From positions 1,984,001 to 2,048,000 of the forward strand of contig CP019169.1 of the NCBI GenBank assembly GCA_001953215.1: 64,000 nucleotides of DNA. The letters run 5' to 3'. This DNA comes from Betaproteobacteria bacterium GR16-43 (GTDB taxonomy: Bacteria; Pseudomonadota; Gammaproteobacteria; Burkholderiales; Usitatibacteraceae). Position numbers and translations under genes: made by a program. The notes beneath the pieces were generated by a model that saw nothing but the letters and a program-made list of their open reading frames with translations, had not been told where the DNA came from and ran no database searches. Each line of letters opens with the position of its first letter. Positions within the stretch are counted from its first letter, which is position 1. Positions 40,944 to 50,600 of the stretch are shown piece by piece.

Positions 40944-41813
40944 TCAGGGCTTGAGCAGGTGCAGCAGCTCGAGGTACTGCGGGTCTTCGGGCGCGGGAAT
41001 GCCCTGGCGCAGGAAAGCGTCGATCATCACGGCGCCCGCGTCGGGCGTGAACTCGCCCGCGAGGATGCGTTCGACCACGTCCTCCGCGCGCATCAGCTGG
41101 ATGTCCTGCACTTCGCCGTCCTGGTTCGCCGGAACGAATCCGGGCGGCAACCACAGGTCGTGGACGAACAGGATCTCGCGATGCAGTCCTTCGGGCACCG
41201 TGTACTCGACGCGGATCGCCCCGGCGCAGTACAGCCCTTCGAGTTGCGCGGGGGCGATCCCCGCTTCCTCCCAGGCTTCCTTGCGGATCGTTTCGTCGAC
41301 CGTGAAGCCCGCGGCGATGCGCCCGCCCACCAGGTTGTCGAGCATTCCCGGGTCGACGGCCTTGCGGGCCGAGCGCCGGGCGATCCACGCGTGCATCGTG
41401 CCGCCGCGGCGCGTGAAGCCGTTCAGGTGCGCCCCGTAGCAGAGGAAGCCGAAGTACCGCGAAGCCGCGCGCTCCACGCGCATCAACTCGGGCGCGGCGT
41501 AGTGCGTGGACACGCTCACCGGTTCGTCGCGCCAGCCGTGCAGGAGGCCCTCGCGGGCGAGGGCGCGCGTGACTTCCTCCATCGCCGCCGTGCGCTCGGC
41601 ATTCGACTCCGGCTTGAGCTTCACCCACGCGCCGTGGGCCTCGAAGATGTGCGGCCAGCGCTCCAGCTCCGCGGCAAAGGCCGGCGTGAGCCACCCGACC
41701 GGGTTCTCTTTCACGTAGAAGGGAAGGAAGGGGAGCTCGCGGCCGTGGTGCGAGGCGTGCGTGCAGGCGTCCTGGAGGAAGCCCCGGAGGTCCGGAAATC
41801 GTCTCGGCTTCAT
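40944..41813 (-). CDS. DUF4743-type NUDIX hydrolase (TPK/Nudt20-like)
   Basis: A 289-residue two-part protein. The N-terminal about 120 residues (FLPFYVKENPVGWLTPAFA, RALAREGLLHGWRDE) are the DUF4743 region. The C-terminal half is a NUDIX domain with box GGRIAAGFTVDETIRKEAWE followed by EAGI. Related proteins act on oxidised thiamine diphosphate in eukaryotes; the bacterial substrate is not established. TACCAT lies seven bases before the ATG with no Shine-Dalgarno sequence, consistent with a leaderless start. Confidence 0.85.
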   Translation of the reverse strand: MKPRRFPDLRGFLQDACTHASHHGRELPFLPFYVKENPVGWLTPAFAAELERWPHIFEAHGAWVKLKPESNAERTAAMEEVTRALAREGLLHGWRDEPVSVSTHYAAPELMRVERAASRYFGFLCYGAHLNGFTRRGGTMHAWIARRSARKAVDPGMLDNLVGGRIAAGFTVDETIRKEAWEEAGIAPAQLEGLYCAGAIRVEYTVPEGLHREILFVHDLWLPPGFVPANQDGEVQDIQLMRAEDVVERILAGEFTPDAGAVMIDAFLRQGIPAPEDPQYLELLHLLKP

Positions 41814-41874
41814 GTTGACAATGGTAGGGCGTTTCCCCAGACTGCGACGCTGAATTTGGGGGGGAGGAACGGCG

Positions 41875-41915
41875 AGGGGAGAGACGCTTGAGACGTGTCT
41901 CCCCTCGTGCTTTTT
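41875..41915 (+). terminator. Terminator- or attenuator-like hairpin upstream of dadA
   Basis: AGGGGAGAGACG at 41875-41886 pairs with CGTGTCTCCCCT at 41894-41905 (11 of 12 bases) around a seven-base loop. CGTGC then TTTTT at 41911-41915 follow. It lies in the 130-base gap between the leftward NUDIX gene and the rightward dadA, so on the plus strand it would be in the dadA leader. Confidence 0.5.
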
Positions 41916-41943
41916 CTGCCCTCCGCCCGGCCTCCCGAGACCC

Positions 41944-43203
41944 ATGAAGATCCTTGTCCTCGGCGCGGGCATCGTCGGCACCGCCACTGCCTGGTACGCC
42001 GCCCGCGACGGCCACGAAGTCACCGTCGTCGACCGGCAGGCGGGCCCCGCGATGGAGACTTCGTTCGCCAACGGTGGCCAGGTTTCGGTCGGCCATTCCG
42101 AGCCCTGGGCCAACCCCGGCGCCCCGCTGAAGATCCTGCGCTGGCTCGGCCGCGACGATGCCCCGCTGCTCTTCCGCCCACGCGCCGACGCAGCTCAATG
42201 GGCCTGGATCCTGCGCTTCCTGGTCGAATGCACCCCTTGGCGCACGCGGGAGAACATCCGGCGCATCCTGGGCCTGGCCCTGTACAGCCGGGCCACCCTG
42301 CAGCAATTGCGCGCCGAGACCGGCATCGCCTACGACTACCTCGGGCGCGGCATCCTCCACTACTTCACCGACGAGCGCGATTTCGAGCGGGCGCGCGACG
42401 CGGCCGGCCTGATGCGGGAATACGGCCTGGACCGGGCGGTCCAGACCGCGGCCCAGGCGCTCGCCCTGGAACCGGCGCTGGCGGGATCCCGGGTCCCCAT
42501 CGTCGGGGCTACATATACGTCTGGCGACGAGTCCGGTGACGCCTACCTCTTCACACGGGCCCTGGCCGGGCTGGCGGAGGCCGCCGGGGTGAGCTTTCAC
42601 TATCGCCACGACGTCCTCGGGGCCACGCAGGGCCCGGGAGGGCTCTCGGGCGTCCTGGTGCGGTCCGCCGGGGGTGGGGAGCGCGTCCTGGCGGCCGATG
42701 CCTACGTGGCCGCCCTGGGCAGCCATACGCCCCTTTTCGTGCGTCCCCTGGGGGTGTCCATCCCGGTCTACCCCGCCAAGGGGTACTCGGCCACCCTGGA
42801 GGTCACCGACGCGGCCCGGGCGCCCACGGTGAGCCTCACCGATGAAGCCGCCAAGCTGGTCCTGTCGCGCTTCGGTAACCGGCTGCGGGTGGCGGGCACC
42901 GCGGAGCTTTCGGGCTACTCGACGGCGTTGAACCCGGTCCGGTGCGAGGCACTGGTCGAGCGAATGCGCGAGGTCTTCCCCGGCGCGGCCGACTACGACC
43001 GGCCGGCGTTCTGGGCGGGCTTGCGTCCCGCGACTCCGTCCAACGTGCCACTCATCGGCCGCACGCGCATCCCGAACCTGTACCTCAACACCGGGCATGG
43101 AACGCTCGGCTGGACGCTCGGCGCCGGTTCCGGCAAGGCGCTTGCGGATATCCTGTCGGGCCGGAAGCCCGAAGTCGATTTCCCTTTCCTCGGATTTGCC
43201 TAG
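41944..43203 (+). CDS. dadA: D-amino acid dehydrogenase (DadA-type FAD oxidoreductase)
   Basis: A 419-residue membrane-associated flavoenzyme of the DAO family that oxidises D-amino acids and passes electrons to the respiratory chain. It begins MKILVLGAGIVGTATAWYAA, a typical FAD-binding start. It contains ETSFANGGQVSVGHSEPWAN, a strong DadA signature, then AKGYSATLEVTD and GLRPATPSNVPLIGRT, and ends with LNTGHGTLGWTLGAGSGKAL. Threonine ammonia-lyase follows four bases after the stop, so the pair probably forms an amino-acid catabolic operon. Confidence 0.92.
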   Translation: MKILVLGAGIVGTATAWYAARDGHEVTVVDRQAGPAMETSFANGGQVSVGHSEPWANPGAPLKILRWLGRDDAPLLFRPRADAAQWAWILRFLVECTPWRTRENIRRILGLALYSRATLQQLRAETGIAYDYLGRGILHYFTDERDFERARDAAGLMREYGLDRAVQTAAQALALEPALAGSRVPIVGATYTSGDESGDAYLFTRALAGLAEAAGVSFHYRHDVLGATQGPGGLSGVLVRSAGGGERVLAADAYVAALGSHTPLFVRPLGVSIPVYPAKGYSATLEVTDAARAPTVSLTDEAAKLVLSRFGNRLRVAGTAELSGYSTALNPVRCEALVERMREVFPGAADYDRPAFWAGLRPATPSNVPLIGRTRIPNLYLNTGHGTLGWTLGAGSGKALADILSGRKPEVDFPFLGFA

Positions 43204-43207
43204 AAAC

Positions 43208-44410
43208 ATGCCCATCACCCTCGAAGACATCCGCGGCGCCGCGCGCGCCATCGCCGGCCAGGTCGTCCCCACGCCGTTCCTGCGCTCGCAGACGCTCTCC
43301 GAGATCACCGGTGCCGAGGTGTTCCTCAAGTTCGAGAACCACCAGTTCACCGCGTCGTTCAAGGAACGCGGAGCGCTGAACAAGCTGCTCTCGCTCACGG
43401 CCGCCGAACGCGCGAAGGGCGTGATCGCCTGCTCGGCGGGCAACCATGCGCAGGGCGTGGCGTACCACGCGAGCCGGCTGGGGATCCCCGCGGTGATCGT
43501 GATGCCGAGGCACACGCCGTTCGTGAAGGTCGAGCACACCCGGAAGCACGGCGCCGAAGTGATCCTCGAGGGCGAGGGCTTCGACGATGCGATGCGCGCG
43601 GCCAAGCGGATCATGGCCGAGCGCGGCCTCACGTTCGTGCATCCCTACGATGACGAGAAGATCATCGCCGGCCAGGGCACGATCGGCCTGGAGATGCTGG
43701 AGGCCGTTCCGGCGCTGGACGTGCTCATCATCGCGGTGGGCGGCGGCGGGTTGATCTCCGGCATCACGCTTGCCGCCAAGGCGCTGAAGCCTTCGATCGA
43801 GGTCTACGGCGTGGAGGTCTCGCGTTTTCCGGGCATGTACCACGTGTTGCGCGGCACGCCCGCGAACTTCGGGCTCTCGACCATCGCCGAGGGCATCGCG
43901 GTGAAGGAGCCGGGGCAGATCACGCGCGCCGTCGTGAAGGAAAACGTCGCCGATGTCCTGCTGGTCGAGGAGGGCGACATCGAGCAGGGCGTCGTGCTGC
44001 TGCTGGAGATCGAGAAGACCGTGGTCGAAGGCGCGGGCGCCGCGGGCCTTGCGGCGCTGCTCAAGTACCCGGAGAAATTCCGCGGCCGCAAGGTGGGCCT
44101 CGTGCTCTGCGGCGGCAATATCGAACCGCTGCTGCTGGCCGACATCATCGAGCGCGGCATGGCGCGCGCCGGGCGCCTCGCGCGCGTGAAGGTCGAGGCC
44201 CGGGACCTTCCGGGGTCGCTCGCGCAGATCACGGCCATCATCGCCGGCCAGAACGCGAACGTGGAGGAGGTCCACCACCAACGCGCATTCACGCAGCTCA
44301 CCGTGCAGCACGTCGAGATCAACCTCGTGATCAAGACGCGCAACGCCGCGCACATCACCGAGATCGTCACCGCCCTTCGCGACGCCGGCTTCAAGGCCGA
44401 CGCCGTTTGA
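43208..44410 (+). CDS. ilvA: Threonine ammonia-lyase with C-terminal ACT domain
   Basis: A 400-residue PLP enzyme that deaminates threonine (or serine) to 2-oxobutyrate. The PLP lysine is Lys52 in ENHQFTASFKERGALNKL. SAGNHAQGVAYHA and the phosphate-cradle GGGGLISG are present. The last 75 or so residues (VEARDLPGSLAQITAIIAGQ) form a single ACT domain. This layout matches the shorter catabolic/TdcB-like class common in betaproteobacteria, so the symbol ilvA is a family label. Its TGA is the first part of a repeat remnant at 44408-44421. Confidence 0.9.
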   Translation: MPITLEDIRGAARAIAGQVVPTPFLRSQTLSEITGAEVFLKFENHQFTASFKERGALNKLLSLTAAERAKGVIACSAGNHAQGVAYHASRLGIPAVIVMPRHTPFVKVEHTRKHGAEVILEGEGFDDAMRAAKRIMAERGLTFVHPYDDEKIIAGQGTIGLEMLEAVPALDVLIIAVGGGGLISGITLAAKALKPSIEVYGVEVSRFPGMYHVLRGTPANFGLSTIAEGIAVKEPGQITRAVVKENVADVLLVEEGDIEQGVVLLLEIEKTVVEGAGAAGLAALLKYPEKFRGRKVGLVLCGGNIEPLLLADIIERGMARAGRLARVKVEARDLPGSLAQITAIIAGQNANVEEVHHQRAFTQLTVQHVEINLVIKTRNAAHITEIVTALRDAGFKADAV

Positions 44411-44421
44411 CCCCAATTATT
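44408..44421. repeat. Half-site remnant of the GGGTCAGAC-family palindrome
   Basis: TGACCCCAATTATT matches the arm ends of the elements at 40405-40473 (TGACCCCAGTTATT) and 53713-53797 (TGACCCTAATTATT). It lies between convergent genes. Its TGA is the stop of the threonine ammonia-lyase, and its complement supplies the TAA stop of the opposing gene. Confidence 0.6.
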
Positions 44422-44947
44422 CGGGCTGGATCGCCATCGCGACGAGGAACCGCGACACCATGTTGTAGGTGGCGATCGAGGCCACGAGCTCCACCATCGC
44501 CTGCGGGCTGCCCAGCGCCTTGGCCGCCGCCGCGAAGGTTTCCTCGTGCACGTCGACGTTGCGCGTCATCTCGAGGGTGAGGCGGATCACGGCGCGCTCG
44601 GTCGCGTCGAAGAGGATGGAGCTCGATGCCCGTTCGAACTCCTTGAGCGCCTCGACCTGCGCCTGCGTGCCGCCCTCCCGGATGAAGAGCGGCGCGTGGT
44701 GGACGAATTCGTAGTCGGCGCGGTTCAGCGCCGCCACGCCGCAGATGGCGAGCTCGCGCAGCTTCGGTGCGAGCGTGAGCTGCTCGCGCACGGCGCCGAG
44801 GTAGACGTTCCAGCCCGCGGCGAGCGCGGGACTGTTCAACAGCATGCGATCGAGGTCAAGCAGTTTCCCGCCCCGGCGCTTGCGGATGGCATCGACGATC
44901 GCGGCGGGCTCGTCGAGGTCGGCGGAAACGAAGGGGATTCGCGGCAT
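44417..44947 (-). CDS. Carboxymuconolactone decarboxylase/AhpD-like family protein
   Basis: A 176-residue all-helical protein of the CMD/AhpD superfamily: LNSPALAAGWNVYLGAVRE, LRELAICGVAALNRADYEFV-HH (split here) and AVIRLTLEMTRNVDV. It lacks the CxxC of AhpD-type peroxidase partners; only one cysteine (ICGVAA) remains, so a redox role is not supported. The function is unknown. It is divergent from the RidA gene with 63 bases between starts. Its stop codon lies in a repeat remnant. Confidence 0.8.
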   Translation of the reverse strand: MPRIPFVSADLDEPAAIVDAIRKRRGGKLLDLDRMLLNSPALAAGWNVYLGAVREQLTLAPKLRELAICGVAALNRADYEFVHHAPLFIREGGTQAQVEALKEFERASSSILFDATERAVIRLTLEMTRNVDVHEETFAAAAKALGSPQAMVELVASIATYNMVSRFLVAMAIQPE

Positions 44948-45010
44948 GGGAAACCTTCCGGTGAAAGTCCGATAGTAAACTGACCGGCAATCCCAATGAC
45001 AGGAGCCTTC

Positions 45011-45358
45011 ATGGTCATCCAGCGCCACAACGTCGGCAAGCGCCTCTCGGAAATCGTCATCCACAACGGCACCATCTACCTCGCGGGCGAGGTGCCCGAG
45101 GACACCGCGAAGGACATCACCGGCCAGACCGAAGAAGTCCTGGCCAAGATCGACAAGCTGCTGGCCCTGGCCGGCAGCGACAAGACGAAGATCCTCTCGG
45201 CGCAGATCTTCCTGCCGGACATGAAGGACTTCGCCGGCATGAACGTCGCGTGGGAGAAGTGGGTCGTCGCCGGCCATACGCCCGCACGCGCGACCATCGA
45301 GGCGAAGCTCGCGAACCCGGCCTTCAAGGTCGAGATCATGTGCATCGCGGCGCAGTAG
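45011..45358 (+). CDS. RidA/YjgF family protein (YjgH-like subgroup)
   Basis: A 115-residue RidA-fold protein. The family hydrolyses reactive enamines and imines formed by PLP enzymes such as threonine dehydratase, which is encoded just upstream. Visible segments are HNGTIYLAGEVPEDTAKDI, KTKILSAQIFLPDM and the C-terminal RATIEAKLANPAFKVEI. The usual catalytic Arg region (PARATIEA) is present. AGGAG at 45001-45005 selects ATG 45011 over the in-frame ATG 44996. Confidence 0.88.
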   Translation: MVIQRHNVGKRLSEIVIHNGTIYLAGEVPEDTAKDITGQTEEVLAKIDKLLALAGSDKTKILSAQIFLPDMKDFAGMNVAWEKWVVAGHTPARATIEAKLANPAFKVEIMCIAAQ

Positions 45359-45377
45359 CCGGAGCGCGCGCGTCGCC

Positions 45378-46127
45378 ATGAGAACCGTCGCCGCCGCGCG
45401 CTACGTGACGCCGCTGCGCGAAGGCGGCTCGCTGCCCGCGATCGTCGAGGGCGACGACCAGGGCCTCTACGTGGTCAAGTTCCGGGGCGCGGGCCAGGGG
45501 CCGAAGGCGCTCATCGCCGAACTCGTCGCGGGAGAGGTCGCGCGCGAGCTCGGGCTCGACGTACCGGAGATCGTCTACTTCACGCTCGAAGCCGAGCTCG
45601 CGAGATCGGAACCCGATCCGGAAATCCAGGAGCTGATCCGCGCCAGCGTCGGCTTGAACGTGGCGCTCGACTACCTGCCGGGCTCCGTTGCGTTCGATCC
45701 CGTCGCGGAGAAGCCCGCGGCGGCTTTCGCCTCGTCGCTCGTCTGGTTCGACGCGCTCGTGGCGAACATCGATCGCACGCCGCGCAACACGAACCTGCTC
45801 GTCTGGCACGGCCGCACCTGGTTGATCGACCACGGTGCGGCGCTCTACGTCCACCACGCGGGCGGGGACTTCGCGTCGCGCGCCGCGGAGCCGTTCGCGA
45901 AGGTGAAGGATCACGTCCTGCTGCCCTTCGCGAGCGAGCTGCGGGAAGCCGACGAGCGGCTCGCCGCGCGCCTCACCCCGGCGGCGATCGAGCGCATCGT
46001 GGCGCTCATTCCCGACGAATGGCTCGCGGAGGACACGAAGCGCGAGACCTACGCCGAATACCTGCGCCGCCGCGTGACCGCGCCGCGGCCCTTCCTCGAG
46101 GAGGCGATCCGTGCCCGCGCGCTGTAG
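45378..46127 (+). CDS. HipA-like kinase family protein
   Basis: A 249-residue protein with a shortened HipA-like fold: an N-terminal YVVKFRGAGQG nucleotide-lysine segment, the catalytic-type loop WFDALVANIDRTPRNTNLLV and the metal-binding IDHGAALYVHH. It lacks the extra N-terminal subdomain of toxin HipA. Proteins of this subgroup are regularly found beside DUF3037 genes, as here. A kinase role is likely from the fold; the target is unknown. It overlaps the DUF3037 gene by 17 bases. Confidence 0.75.
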   Translation: MRTVAAARYVTPLREGGSLPAIVEGDDQGLYVVKFRGAGQGPKALIAELVAGEVARELGLDVPEIVYFTLEAELARSEPDPEIQELIRASVGLNVALDYLPGSVAFDPVAEKPAAAFASSLVWFDALVANIDRTPRNTNLLVWHGRTWLIDHGAALYVHHAGGDFASRAAEPFAKVKDHVLLPFASELREADERLAARLTPAAIERIVALIPDEWLAEDTKRETYAEYLRRRVTAPRPFLEEAIRARAL

Positions 46128-46503
46128 CTACGACTACGCGGTGATCCGCGTCGTGCCCCGCGTGGAGCGCGAGGAGTTCGTCAACGTCGGCGTGATCCTC
46201 TCCTGCCACGAGCAGGACTTCCTGCAGGCCGCGATCGAGGTGGATGAGGCCCGCCTGCGCGCGCTCGATCCCGCCATCGACATGGCGCTCGTGCGCTCGC
46301 ACCTCGAAGCGATCCCGCGGGTCTGCGCGGGCGGCGATGCGGCCGGCCCGATCGGCAAGCTCTCGCCGCGCGAACGATTCCGCTGGCTCACGGCGCCGCG
46401 CAGCACGATCCTCCAGGTGTCGCCCGCGCACACGGGCCGCTCCGAGGATCCGGCGAAGGCGCTCGAGCATCTCGTGGCCACGATGGTGAGAACGGCGCGG
46501 TGA
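46111..46503 (+). CDS. DUF3037 family protein
   Basis: A 130-residue protein with the DUF3037 pattern: YDYAVIRVVPRVEREEFVNV, GVILSCHEQDFL, then LSPRERFRWLTAPRSTILQ and GRSEDPAKALEHLV near the end. The function is unknown. The start is GTG 46111, supported by AGGAGG at 46098-46103, seven bases upstream and inside the HipA-like gene. The stop overlaps the GTG of the following gene by four bases. Conserved pairing with HipA-like kinases suggests substrate or regulator, but this is untested. Confidence 0.8.
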   Translation: MPARCSYDYAVIRVVPRVEREEFVNVGVILSCHEQDFLQAAIEVDEARLRALDPAIDMALVRSHLEAIPRVCAGGDAAGPIGKLSPRERFRWLTAPRSTILQVSPAHTGRSEDPAKALEHLVATMVRTAR

Positions 46504-47084
46504 CCGACTGGGTGAAGCCCACGAAGGCGCAGGAAGCCGCGGCGCGCGCGATGGTCGAGGCCATCGTCCCCGCGCTGCGCACGGAGAAGGGCACGCATGC
46601 CGAGACCGCGATCGCCGCGGCCGCGCGCATGGGGGGCACGTTCCTTTTCCGCTCCTTCCATCTCCCCACGGCCGGCATCGAGCCGGGCGCGCCCGTGTTC
46701 TCCGACCTCGCGAACGACCAGGGCCCCGCCCTCATGCAGACGTTCGCGTTCGGGGCCGTGGGCGAGGGGCTCGATCCGACGACGATGAACCGGGACATGC
46801 AGGTGCCCGATCAGAACCGGCCCCTGCTCACGGTGAACCAGACGCAGTCGAAGCTCGAGCCGGCGTTGCGCGCCATCGCCGCGAAGCATCGCCTGACCGA
46901 CGTTCAGGCGGCGCACGCCTGCGCGCTCGCGGCCGCGAAGCTCGTGAAGATGACCGTGCAGGTGCTTCCTCCGCACATGGGGCTCACGGTCGCGGCCTAC
47001 GGTTTCGTCGAGGGATCGAAGACGATGCCGATCGCGTTGCCGGCCGCCGCACCCGGGAAGAAGCCCTGGTATCGCTTCTGGTAA
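46500..47084 (+). CDS. Hypothetical protein in the HipA-like/DUF3037 operon
   Basis: A 194-residue cytosolic protein that I do not recognise. It has no signal peptide or membrane segment and is rich in alanine helices. A conserved-looking core is VFSDLANDQGPALMQTFAFG, followed by TTMNRDMQVPDQNRP and a helical ACALAAAKLVKMT. The start is GTG 46500, four bases inside the DUF3037 gene, implying one message for all three genes. The opposing cytochrome gene begins its 3' end four bases after the stop. Confidence 0.6.
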   Translation: MTDWVKPTKAQEAAARAMVEAIVPALRTEKGTHAETAIAAAARMGGTFLFRSFHLPTAGIEPGAPVFSDLANDQGPALMQTFAFGAVGEGLDPTTMNRDMQVPDQNRPLLTVNQTQSKLEPALRAIAAKHRLTDVQAAHACALAAAKLVKMTVQVLPPHMGLTVAAYGFVEGSKTMPIALPAAAPGKKPWYRFW

Positions 47085-47088
47085 GAGC

Positions 47089-47535
47089 CTAGTTCGCGAG
47101 CTGCCGCAGGTAGAGCACCACCTGCCAGATGCGCTCGTCGGACAAGTGCTTGTGCGGCGGCATCGACGTGCCGGGCGAGCCGAAGCGCACGACCCAGAAC
47201 ACCTGCCCGTCGGGAACGTCGGCCATCGTGGCCTTGCAACGGAAATTGCGCGGCGGCGGATCGAACATCGAGGCCATGTCGCCCGCGCCGTCGCCCTTCG
47301 CCCCGTGGCAGGAAGCGCACGCGATGCTCAGGCCGTCGCCGAAGAAGATTTCCTCCGCCACCTTTTTCTTGTAGGCCTCGGGCGCGACCGGGTTCTTGCG
47401 CTGCAGGTAGTCGTCGGGCGCCTTCTTCGTCGCGCGCGATTCGGGACAGCGCGGCGAGGCCGCATCGGCGGTCGAAAGGCACGCGAGGGTGGCGCTCGCG
47501 CCCAGGGTTGCTGCGAGGGTCCGTGCGAAGGACAT
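47089..47535 (-). CDS. Secreted c-type cytochrome
   Basis: A 148-residue periplasmic cytochrome. A Sec signal peptide ends near residue 26 (CLSTADA-ASP). One haem site CASCH is at residues 73-77, followed by GAKGDGAGDMASM, and a later GTSMPP offers the axial Met. SDERIWQVVLYLRQL is the typical C-terminal helix of mono-haem class I cytochromes. The partner is unknown. TAGCAT lies seven bases before the ATG without a Shine-Dalgarno sequence. Confidence 0.88.
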   Translation of the reverse strand: MSFARTLAATLGASATLACLSTADAASPRCPESRATKKAPDDYLQRKNPVAPEAYKKKVAEEIFFGDGLSIACASCHGAKGDGAGDMASMFDPPPRNFRCKATMADVPDGQVFWVVRFGSPGTSMPPHKHLSDERIWQVVLYLRQLAN

Positions 47536-47606
47536 GCACCGGATGCTAAACGATTCCGCGCGTGCCCGGGTCGTGGCATCCTCCGCGTTCCTCCGGGAGA
47601 CTTCGC

Positions 47607-50600
47607 ATGCTTCGCAGTCGCTGGTTCTGGTCCGTCCTGCTGAGTGTCTCCGCCGCATTGGGCGTGGCAACGCTCTCGCACTTCGATGTGCTGTTCCCCT
47701 TCCTCGACGTCGACGTGAAGCTCACGCGCGACGACGCCCTGGCGCGCGCGAAGTCCCTGAACGGATCCCTCAAGCTCACGCCCGCGACGCTCACGCGTTC
47801 CGCGGCGGCGTTCTCCGGCGACGGCCGCGCGCAGACCTTCATCGAACAGGAAGGCGGCGGGCGAAAGGCGCTCGACGAGTTCCTGCACGAGGGCGAGCAT
47901 GTGCTCTACAAGTGGCACGTGCGCCTGTTCGAACCCGGGCAGGTTCGCGAGGTTTCCGTGTACTTCACGCCCGGCGGGCGGGCGTATGCATTCCGTGCGC
48001 GGGAACCGGAGGCCGAACCGGGCGCGGCCCTCGAGGCGGAAGCGGCGCGCGCGATCGCCGTCGAACGCGCGAAGGCCGACTGGGCCGTCGACTTCTCGCG
48101 CTACAAGCCGGTGACCGCATCGTCGACGAAGCGTCCCGGCGGCCGCGTGGACCACGAGTTCCGCTACGAGCGCATCGATCGGCCGATCGGCGACGGAAAG
48201 CTGATCCTCTCCCTCGGCGTGAGCGGTGACCGGTTCACCTCGCTCGGGCGCGGCATCCAGGCACCCGAAGCGTTCGAGCGCCGCTACCAGGAGCGCCGCT
48301 CGGCGAACAACACGATCTCCGCGGGCGCCAGCGTCGCGATGATGCTGCTCTACATGCTCGGCGGCTGCCTCGTGGGCGCCATCTGGCTCGCACGCCGCGG
48401 TGCGTGGTCGTGGAAGCCGGCCGCGAAGTGGGCGTTCTTCATCGCAGCCCTCGGGGCGCTCGCCGTGCTCGACCAGATTCCCGGCAGCTGGATGGGATAC
48501 GACACCGCCGTTTCGGCCGACACGCACTACGCGAAGGCCGTGGCCGCCGCATTCGCCGCCTTGCTGTTGTGGGGCGCGGTGCTGCTCGCGAGCTTCGCTT
48601 CGGGCGAAGGGCTCGGGCGCCTCGCGTTTGGCAGCCAGCCGTATCTCTGGGGCGCGTGGGGATCGCGAACCGCGGCCACGCACGCGATCCTCGGACGCAC
48701 GCTCGGCGGCTATGCGTGGCTGGGATTCGAGCTCGCGTTCGTCACGGGCTTCTACTTCGTCGCGCAGAAGTACTTCGGCTGGTGGTCGCCGGGCAGCCTC
48801 CTGGTCGACCCGAACATCCTCAGCCACGCCCAGCCCTGGATCGCGCCGGTCGCCAACGCGATGCGCGCCGGCGTGTGGGAAGAGTTCCTGTTCCGCGCGG
48901 TGCCGCTGGCGGGTGCCGCCTTGATCGGACGCCGCTTCGGCCGCGAGAAGCTCTTCGTCGGCGTCGCACTCGTCGTGCAGGCGATCATCTTCGGTTGCGC
49001 CCACGCGAACTATCCCCAGGATCCGCCGTGGGCGCGCCCGGTCGAGCTGTTCCTGCCGTCGATCGTGTGGGGCCTCATGTACCTGCGCTTCGGCATCCTG
49101 CCGGGCATCCTCGTGCACTACTTGTTCGACCTCGTGCTGATGTCGATGCCGCTCTGGGTCACGGATGCGCCCGGCATCGCGTTCGATCGCACGATGGTGG
49201 TGCTCTTCGCGCTCGCGCCGTTGCTCCTCGTGCTGGCGCGCGCGTGGATGCACCGCGGCGTGGGCGAGATCGCGGCGGTCGACCTCAATGCGTACGTGCC
49301 GCGCGAAGCGCCGCTCTGGCAAGCGACCGGAGTGGTGGAGAAGCGCGAGACCGGCCCCGCGAGAACGCGCTGGGCGACCGCGTTGCTTCTCGCGCTCGGC
49401 GTCGCGGGCGCCGTGGGCTGGGGGATGCGCCTCGCGATTCCGCCGGACGCGCCCGGCCTCGCCATCACGCGCGACGAAGCGGTCCGCATCGCCGAGCAGG
49501 CGATCGCGGCCGAAGGCGTGACGCTCGGACCCGACTGGCGGCGTCTCGCGAAGTCCGAGGGCCCGCGCGACCAGGAGCCGCACGCGTTCATCTGGGACCA
49601 GGGCGGGCCGGAAGTCTTCCGCGCCTTGCTCGGCAACCACCTCGCGCCGCCGCTCTGGGCCGTGCGCTTCGCGCGCTTCGAGGGCGAAGTGAACGTGGCC
49701 GACCGCGCCGAGTCGTGGTTCGTGTTCGTGGCCGGCGACGGCACCGTTCGGGCGCTCCACCATCGCCTGCCCGAGGCACGGCCGGGGGCGCGCCTTTCGT
49801 CCGAGGCGGCGCGAAACAAGGCGCACGCCTACCTCGGCACGTGGCTCGGCGTCGATCCTTCCGTGCTGCGCTTCGTCTCGGGCCGCGCCGTGAACCGGCC
49901 GGAGCGCCTCGACTGGGAATTCATCTATGCCGATCCCGCGCGCAAGGTGCCGGCGGGCGGGGACGCGTACGTGCAAGTGGATCTCTCCGGCGACCAGGTG
50001 ACGGCGCGCGGCCGCTACGTGTTCGTGCCCGAGGATTGGACGCGCGAACGCCGCGCGAAGCGCGACGGCGCCGTGCTCGCGATGGGCCTCGCGGGGTTCG
50101 CGCTGCTCTTCGCGATGGGAACGGTGGTGGTGCTCGCCATCCGGAGGTTCGCGCGCGGGGAGTATGCGAAGCGCGCGGCGATCGTGTCCGGCCTGGCCGC
50201 GCTCGTGTTCTTCGCAACCCAACGCGTGCTCGGCTTCGAGGCAGCGATGGCGGAGGGCTACGACACCTCGCAGCCCCTGGTGCAGCAGTACTTGCGCGAC
50301 GTGCTCCTGTCCTCGGTCGGCGGCATCGTGCTGGCGCTCGCGGCCGCGCTCTTTGGTGGCGTCGCCGTGCGCTTTGCGTCGCGCCAGGCGCAAGGCTCGC
50401 GCTTCGAGACCTGGCGTGACGCCGTGGCGCTCGCTTTCTTCGCGTCCGGAGGTGGCGTGTTGCTTCGCGCGTTCCTGCCGAGCGCTTCCGGCCCGCGCAT
50501 GCCGTCCGTGCGCGACGCGGACCTCTCCATCCCGTGGCTCGGCGCCGCCTTCGAGGGTGCCGACTTTCTCATGCTGTCCGCCGGTTTCGTCGCGGCGCTG

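Noticed and set aside
44417-44947. CMD-family gene considered as an AhpD peroxidase partner
   Set aside because: It has only one cysteine and no CxxC, so the AhpD redox function is not supported.
45378-46503. HipA-like gene considered as a HipBA toxin-antitoxin system
   Set aside because: There is no HipB-type helix-turn-helix gene upstream and the kinase lacks the N-terminal HipA subdomain. The partner is DUF3037.
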